Source: Plakobranchus ocellatus (taxonomy: Eukaryota > Mollusca > Gastropoda > Plakobranchidae). Taken from it: 64,000 nucleotides of DNA. The stretch's first letter is position 1. Every line of letters begins with the position of its first letter. Positions 57,721 through 64,000 of this stretch are shown here, one piece after another. The notes under the pieces are model-generated. The model saw nothing but the letters and a program-made list of their open reading frames with translations, did not search any database and was not told the DNA's origin. The position numbers and the translations under genes are program-made. The stretch covers positions 2,298,886 through 2,362,885 of the forward strand of contig BLXT01007646.1 of the NCBI GenBank assembly GCA_019648995.1. The letters are read 5' to 3'.

Positions 57721-58702
57721 CTGACAAGTGAGCACAAAAACACCCCTTAATTTCAAATATTTATCATATGAAAATTTGAGGGAATATTTTCACAAAATTG
57801 GTGTCTACGGTTGCAGAAATTAATAAAGTTTTATGTGATATGGGTTAATTTCAAAGGCACTCGATATGTGCTCCTCTTGTTACACGGCAAACATCAAGGC
57901 CACAGTAGAGCCAGAGATGGATAATCCTTCAAAGAAAAAAGGTCCATACACAGCCTTGTCTGTTATTGCACAAAACACTTTCACTTTCGGAGAGTTACAC
58001 TCAAACTCAAGAGTAGCATGAGGATTCTGAGTCCCGCATATTCTCATATTGTGTCTGTTATCTCCACTCAGGTGGAAGGTTGCTTCATCACTGAAGATTA
58101 TCTTTGACAGCAGATCAGGATCATTTTCCATCGAATCCTGGACAATGTGGAAAATTTCAAAGCGCGCTTCTTTATCTTACGGGTATAACTTTTGGACCAG
58201 TTGCAACTTATAAGATGTACACCTCAAGCGTTTACGTAAGCTCTTGCATACTGTGCATTGTGGAAGTTGCAACTCTTGGCTACATCTGTGTGTCGAATCC
58301 TTGGGGCTGCGAAGATAATTGTCTCTGAACCTCTCGACAACGTTTTCTGATACTGCTGGGCGGCCAGAATGTCCCTTTCTTTGATCACAGATGTATCCTC
58401 TCTCGATGAAATCATTGTACCACTCGAAAATCGACTTGTTAGAAGGTGGATTATTGTGATAAATGCGTCTGAAAGAACGCTGCACAATTGTACACTGATT
58501 GTTTGTCCAAACTCCAAAACACACCAGCAATTTGGTTTGGGCTGCCACCTAGCGGATAAGATACAAATTGTGAACTGGAAACAAACTGGAAGGAACATTT
58601 CATTAATTTCTGCAACCGTTGACACCAATTTTGTGAAAATATTCACCCAACTTTTCATATTATGAATTTTTTAAATCAAGGAGTGTTTTTGTGCTCACCC
58701 TG
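57721..58702 (-). mobile_element. Mariner-family element, internally deleted transposase
   Basis: The ends GTGAGCACAAAAACAC (57728) and its inverse (to 58698) extend into inverted repeats of about 100 bp, flanked by TA at 57719-57720 and 58703-58704. The minus strand encodes a transposase: residues from 58548 down read SFRRIYHNNPPSNKSIFEWY then GHSGRPAVSENVVERFR and LPQCTVCKSLRKRL (two helix-turn-helix units), then from 58131 IIFSDEATFHLSG with the first catalytic Asp, SPKVKVFCAI and GPFFFEG. The text then jumps to a HIS/HIE-like C-terminal end, so the second and third catalytic acids are missing. A frame change separates the two parts. It cannot move on its own. Confidence 0.88.
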
Positions 58703-58704
58703 TA

Positions 58705-61599
58705 CAGCACATGTAGACTAAAGAAGAGAAATCACTCAAAGTCATGCGTAAAATTGAACGAAAATTTTTATTAATTTAAATCAAGAACAATTTCCGAACA
58801 GCAATGTATCTCTCTGTCGGTCTGCAAATTCATGAATATCCGCGGACTATCTTATAGCTATCTCTTCAACAAACTGACAGTGTTCTGTTTTATACCTACC
58901 GCGCACAGTTTCTAGGAAATACCCCTCTCGCATAGTTGGTTACTTAAAGTCTTAAAGGAACTCGGTGTCTATGGAAATATCTGAGGCTTTGTACCGATTC
59001 CTTTTAAAGTTTTTCTCCATCTGTTGGATTTTAATGGATTTTTATCTTTGTTTTAATTTGCTTGAGTATCTGATGGAAGCCCATGAGAGAGAGTGAAACC
59101 CTGAGATCACCGCTTAATGGTGGACTGGGTTTACCAATAATCAATCAATCAATTCTAGAAAATACAGTTATGCAATACACAGACTCATTTAATACGTAAA
59201 CATACCCGGAAACTTTTTGCTTATCTGGTCACTAACACTCTAGTAACTTCCTGTATACAGTTTCTTACATCTTCGTCAACCTTCTAGAAATCTCTAGATA
59301 TAAAAAAAATAAACAAAGCTAAAACGATAATGGCATTATTTAACTTAAATAAGCCTTGCCGGGCCAAATAATAATGAATATTACAAGTTAAAATGCCAGG
59401 TCAAAAGATCCGCCGTTCCGAGTCTAGATCGAGATTCAACTCACAACAACCAATTTCGTCACAATCCTGATCTGTCGTAGGTTGGATCATATATTTATTT
59501 GAAAGAGAAAATGTCACTAACTACGCATCAGAATCTTTTCACCTCTTGGGTTGCAGGGAAATTTTCTCAACCTGATTTTGCAGCCTTCTAGTTCGGTCGT
59601 TTATGTAATAAACGGATTAAACTATTATATAAGTGCTAAGCAACTACAACTACGATAAATAAATATCTTGATAGGGCTGATGAGAACCTTAACGATCTCG
59701 GCCTCCATCCAAGTTGGAAGACAATCAAGATAGAAATTGAGGAAATTAGTCTGCAAATGTGCAATAGGAATGATTTCGCAGCTCTATGGAAAGAAAACAA
59801 CACAGAAAACAGACCGAAACCTGAACGAACCTAATGAGATTGAAAAGGCCCTAGCAAATCACGGACACAATGTACAAATTAAAATTTATAAATAAATAAA
59901 AAATGCTGAACATCACCTCTTCAGAGACATGGCTTTGTCCTTTGTGCCTTGTCAACAGCCTTTCTGTTCTGTATGAACTTCCTTTTCAGCAAGATCACTA
60001 GATGACGATTTATTTTTGCCCATTATAGCCTCAATCACGATTTTAAATTTTGTCTTAAGTAACAGAATGATGTTTCATGTGGCGCGTAGTCCACAAATAG
60101 TTTTGAATTTGTTTTGACCAATAAACGGTTCTATTTTAGCTTATATTCTTTGTGTTCTTCACGGAAGCTAGAATGAAACGATGATACATGTAGTGAAGAA
60201 GGCCAGCTTGCTTGCATGCATTGCATAGTAAAATTATCGATGGATCACAAAAGTTTTGATGTTGCGCAGTGTCTCTTTTGGTCATCCACAAAAAATATTT
60301 TTGCACACAAATATCTTGTTTTGTTTGAAATAAAAATTTTTTTTTTTTTTTTAAGTTTCGCTCTCAATTTTCAATGTTTTTGCGTACTTAAAAGGCATAA
60401 CAATCATGTTAATAATCCTGAACGGGCAATAGTTGATAGTAATAAGCATCAATGTTTAGACTGAGAAAAAAAAAAACCCAAACTTCCCCCGATGCCAATA
60501 GATTTTGCATGTATCCTTTTCAAGTTAAATCATGTGTGAAGAGCATCTGCAATTGGCGAGCACACAATACTTCAAGCTTATGTCTTTACAAAAACCTTGC
60601 TTTCCTATCTCTGCGGGCCCGCGTGATAAATTATATAGTACTGGTCCTACGGGGATAGGTAGCTACATCGAGATGTAAAAAATTCTTCTTACCACCGTCT
60701 TCACTTCCCACACACATACACACCTACACCTCCGCTTTCCTTCTCAAGAGCTCATTCCATGAGTCGTTTGCTTTCAGTTTCAGTTTGCTATGTTACTGAC
60801 CGTGGTGTTGTTTGCTCTCTCTCTCTCTCTCTCTCTTTTGCTCTCTTTCTAGTCTATCGGGCAATCTTTCTCATGTTTCCTCTTCACAGGAGTAAAAAAA
60901 AAAATAATAATTTTACTAGAAACGTGCCAGACATTTGAATATCCGTAAGTAAATAATTTATACACATGTAAAAAAACCCAGCTCAGTTCGAAACGTAATT
61001 ATAGAAAAAAAATTGTGCAGTTCATGAGCTATCTTTACTTGAACAATTTATAATTTTAAACAGTTTCCTGAAGCTGCACCTTGCTCTTCCATACTCAGAG
61101 CTTACAATCCATCCGGCACCAGCGAAAGCTTGTGTGAATATCCATAAAATTGCCACCATACCAGACCGCCTAGAAGACAACTGATCTAGAGCATGTTAGA
61201 TCACTTTAGCCAGGTGATATTGAAGCTGTAGACGAGAAAAGGAATGGTCTGTTCTTTCATCAAAGATCTAAGATATTGGTTGAAAGATAAAATCACAAAG
61301 CAAGTTTTAGTCATGAAAACGTCATGCCAGCTTAAAAGTAATCTTAGTCAGTATAGTTTTGCTTACCATAGACTATACACAAAAAAAAAAAAAAAAAAAA
61401 TGCAAAATCGTCTAATTTTGATCTAGATCATTGTCCGGGTTCAAAATCTTGAAATGGTGCAAAAGCATGTGATCTGCGTCTCAATAGATCACTATTTTGC
61501 TTGTTAAAATTCCCCAACCAGAGAAAGCAGTTTTAAAGAATGACTCCCGAAAAAAATCTTTGCAATTTTCCTTTTATGCTCTGCAGTAACAAAAATTTC
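58705..61599. other. Spacer without recognised genes
   Basis: AT-rich with a (AATC)4-like tail at about 59138-59155, which may be the 3' end of a SINE or LINE (preceding text gatggaagcccatgagagag), and a CT microsatellite at 60816-60836. No exon-like reading was recognised. Confidence 0.45.
60816..60836 (+). repeat. (CT)n microsatellite
   Basis: Short CT run of about ten units in spacer DNA. Confidence 0.9.
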
Positions 61600-63350
61600 A
61601 AGCGTAGGAATAAGCCAATTTCATTCAAGGGGAAAAACCCACAGGCTTTTTAGAATAATTAATGAATTAAAGAAGAAGTGGGGCTTGGGTGTAAACAAAT
61701 ACCATTCCTGTCACAGATCTAATCGTCTTCTCAGCGTATTTGTGTTATATTTAGACCTAAAATAAGTCTTGCCGTAACAGGCAAATTATTCCAAAAGCGT
61801 GAGCTTAATTAATAGTGAAGGTTTGTCCATCAATGTGCCCATTATGAGTGTTGATTTGGTAAAAGGCTACACCGCATGCCCATGTTGATCGTCGGCTACA
61901 TTCGCCAGTGCATACACTATACACATTCAGAGCAGGGCTGCCAATGGCCTGGCGTCAGAAAACCCTAGTGCCAGGTTCTAAAAACCCCAGATCACAAGAA
62001 AAAATCCCGCCAAAACCCCAGACATTACTTTGACCCATGTTTATAATAAAAAAAAACTTAACCCACCTATCCAAAACGCATCATTTTTTGTTAAACAAAA
62101 AATCTCAACTTAAAAATAAAATTAAAAATAAGATTTATATCGAAATTTTTACATTGATTGAAAGGCCTATTTGGCCTGTCGTTGGAGACTTTAAGGCCTC
62201 CGCCAAATCCCCATCCCGAGAAAGGGCTATGTATAAAACTAGGAGCCTATTTACAAAAAGTACTTACTTGAAATTTATATACGTATGTACATATGTGCCA
62301 GATTTTCATTTTTCTCTCTTAGTTTTGTGTTGCGACTTTTTTTTTCTTTGTTTTGTTTTGTTTTATTTTTGTTTAAATTGCTTTTTCTATTGGAGATTTT
62401 TTTTTAAAGTCCAAAAGCCAAAATTGCCATGCAAAGAAAACCCCAGATTCGTATGCTAAAACCCCAGAACCCCAGGCAACCCCAGAAAACCCAAGATCTG
62501 GGGGGAAAACTCCAGCTTTAGCAGCCCTGATTCAGAGCGAGATTGAAATAGCCAGGAAACGGCACGGTTAAATTTACACCGTGAGGATCTCGTAAACAAT
62601 ATTTTGTATATTATATATTAAAAAGAAAATTGAATACTTTTTCGAACCAGCTAGTTTTATTCTCCGTATTCCGATTGATAAAAAGCTCAAACTTTGCCTC
62701 TTTTTCGAAAACTTTGGGTGTTAGAGATTAGAGATTTATTATATTAGAGATATATTAGAGATTAACCGGCATACATTTATGCAAATGAGTATTAGGAGCC
62801 AAGACCGTATTGGATGGCTTTGTCAGTAATAGCATTTTTTTTGTGGCCGACACATTTTCGTCGCTGTCAATTTTGAAAAAGTCACTTTTTTCTCACTCGC
62901 TATCTTTTTACAATATGATATAAAAGTAAACTGAAAACTCTATTGAAGGAAGATTTTGATAAATTTCATTCTGTTATAAATTTCGTCTGATTCTAAGTGA
63001 AAAGAATGATTACTTTGCTTCTATCTAAGCTCGCCGGGCGCGTTTTGGTTGCCTACTTTTAGTTCTTGTGCCTTTTTAAAATTTGAAATCCATTCTCTTA
63101 TATGTAACTTCAGAGGGAAAAAGCCAAATCATGAACTTTAAAAGCCTATCTGCAGCTTTGAAATGTTTAATATGGGCCTATAATGAAATTCTAATACTCT
63201 GATTTCTGTACAGATTCTACTTCTAGATCTAAAGCAAATTTGGCATTGTTTAGTCCTTGCCCATTTTCGGCTAAGCCACCTGACAAACCAGGTTAGGGTC
63301 ATTGAAAAAAGACGTCATCGCTGGAATTTCTCCCTGCTTGCACTAAGCTT
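61600..63350 (+). repeat. Long dispersed repeat, copy B (interrupted by a hAT MITE)
   Basis: Second copy of the repeat at 1565-2730, same orientation, about 60 kb away. It is split by the 597-bp insert at 61933-62529. Without that insert its length is close to that of copy A. Confidence 0.8.
61933..62529. mobile_element. Non-autonomous hAT-type element (MITE), 8-bp target duplication
   Basis: The ends read CAGGGCTGCCAA and, inverted, CAGGGCTGCTAA. The element is flanked by a perfect 8-bp direct repeat ATTCAGAG at 61925-61932 and 62530-62537. Removing it restores the alignment with copy A of the host repeat, so the borders are exact. An 8-bp duplication with CAG ends is the hAT signature. The interior is rich in short AACCCCAG motifs. 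An open frame through it has no transposase likeness. Confidence 0.9.
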
Positions 63351-64000
63351 ATTGCAAACATGAATATGCTTGCTATGGCGTCACAGCAAAGCAAAACCAG
63401 AAGTGAAATCAAGTCGCACAATTCATCAAACAATGTTAACAAGGGGATCTAACCAAGCACACGATACCCAACCCGCCATCACTCGACTTCAGGCCTACGA
63501 GCATTTTCGAACAACACGAGAGAGGAACCTACCTTGGCTGCTGGTTTTGCATTATACGAGACACAAGAATTTACTGGTTGCAACCACCCCAATGACTTGA
63601 TGACATAAGTTGTGAAGTTGTGGTGGAGCAGAGAATTATAGTTATTACTTTGATTGCAAACACAACTCATCACCCTCCCGTTTGCCAGGCGGGGCTTGAT
63701 ACCAAGAATACTGAAGAAAATCTGACCAATATTTTCTACAACATAATTCCAGTGAATTTTACAAACTTGACAGAACGTGATTCTGGCCAGGAGGGCACAA
63801 CCAGAAAAGGGACCATTGCACAGCAAAAGACATTTCAGCCCATCAACTGTATCTTGTTGGTCAAAATGTTCGGAAACAAACATAGATGAAGCTAGGCGGG
63901 CTACATCCGATTAGAGCTACGATTAGAGCGCTCAAGGAAAAACAATAGTAATTGCCTTAGTAATAGGTGTAACTATTAAAACCCGAAAAGTATGGTAAGC
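63351..64000. other. End of window, unassigned
   Basis: Slightly less AT-rich DNA with overlapping open frames on both strands (63370-63600 and 63620-63889 on +, 63479-63883 on -, 134 codons). No family was recognised and the feature may continue beyond the window. Confidence 0.3.

Noticed and set aside
58369-58665. Plus-strand open frame of 98 codons
   Set aside because: Antisense shadow of the mariner transposase and its right inverted repeat.
1-64000. CRISPR arrays, operons, bacterial promoters, phage or plasmid features
   Set aside because: None seen; spliced genes and eukaryotic repeats show a nuclear animal genome.

Overview
The window is AT-rich, intron-rich animal nuclear DNA. I recognise two protein-coding genes, both on the + strand and both split by long introns. 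The rest is introns, spacer and decayed transposable elements. HACD3 with an N-terminal CS domain and a FAM219 protein are metazoan genes. The dense GATCTA/TCTAGA hexamer runs, the tRNA-derived SINE and the LINE type suggest a mollusc, most likely a gastropod. That placement is inference from remembered genome character, not proof.

Region 1-26.2 kb is one complete gene of ten coding exons (460-26187) for HACD3, the very-long-chain 3-hydroxyacyl-CoA dehydratase with a p23/CS domain. All splice phases agree and give 373 residues with the catalytic Tyr293/Glu300 pair. Its introns hold a TTAA-flanked MITE (7311-7472), a 2.3 kb DNA transposon with a 6-bp target duplication and a long pyrimidine tract (8066-10337), a piggyBac-like MITE made of hairpin units (20696-20973), a 113-bp tandem duplication (22182-22404) and a small Ty3/gypsy fossil (25440-25690).

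Region 26.2-37.5 kb is spacer. It contains a LINE relic on + (31.1-32.8 kb) that meets its own C-terminal domain in inverted orientation (32.8-33.06 kb), a degenerate minisatellite near 35 kb and a two-copy 66-bp tandem repeat near 36.4 kb.

Region 37.5-45 kb is the second gene, a FAM219A/B homologue of five coding exons (37582-44959, 170 residues). Its second intron holds a possible alternative terminal exon with an AATAAA signal, a 772-base assembly gap, a Tigger/pogo transposase relic and a LINE endonuclease relic.

Region 45-64 kb has no gene I recognise. It holds a tRNA-derived SINE directly followed by a 72-nt miRNA-like hairpin, a Tigger-like element with TA duplications (46444-47292), a second copy of the TTAA hairpin MITE (52392-52791), a three-copy tandem repeat (53.6 kb), a minus-strand LINE relic (54.3-56.2 kb), a mariner-family element with about 100-bp inverted repeats and a deleted transposase (57721-58702), and a hAT-type MITE with a perfect 8-bp duplication (61933-62529). 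The hAT MITE sits inside a long repeat whose other copy lies at 1.6-2.7 kb. The two genes share no obvious pathway, and no operon or prokaryotic feature is present.
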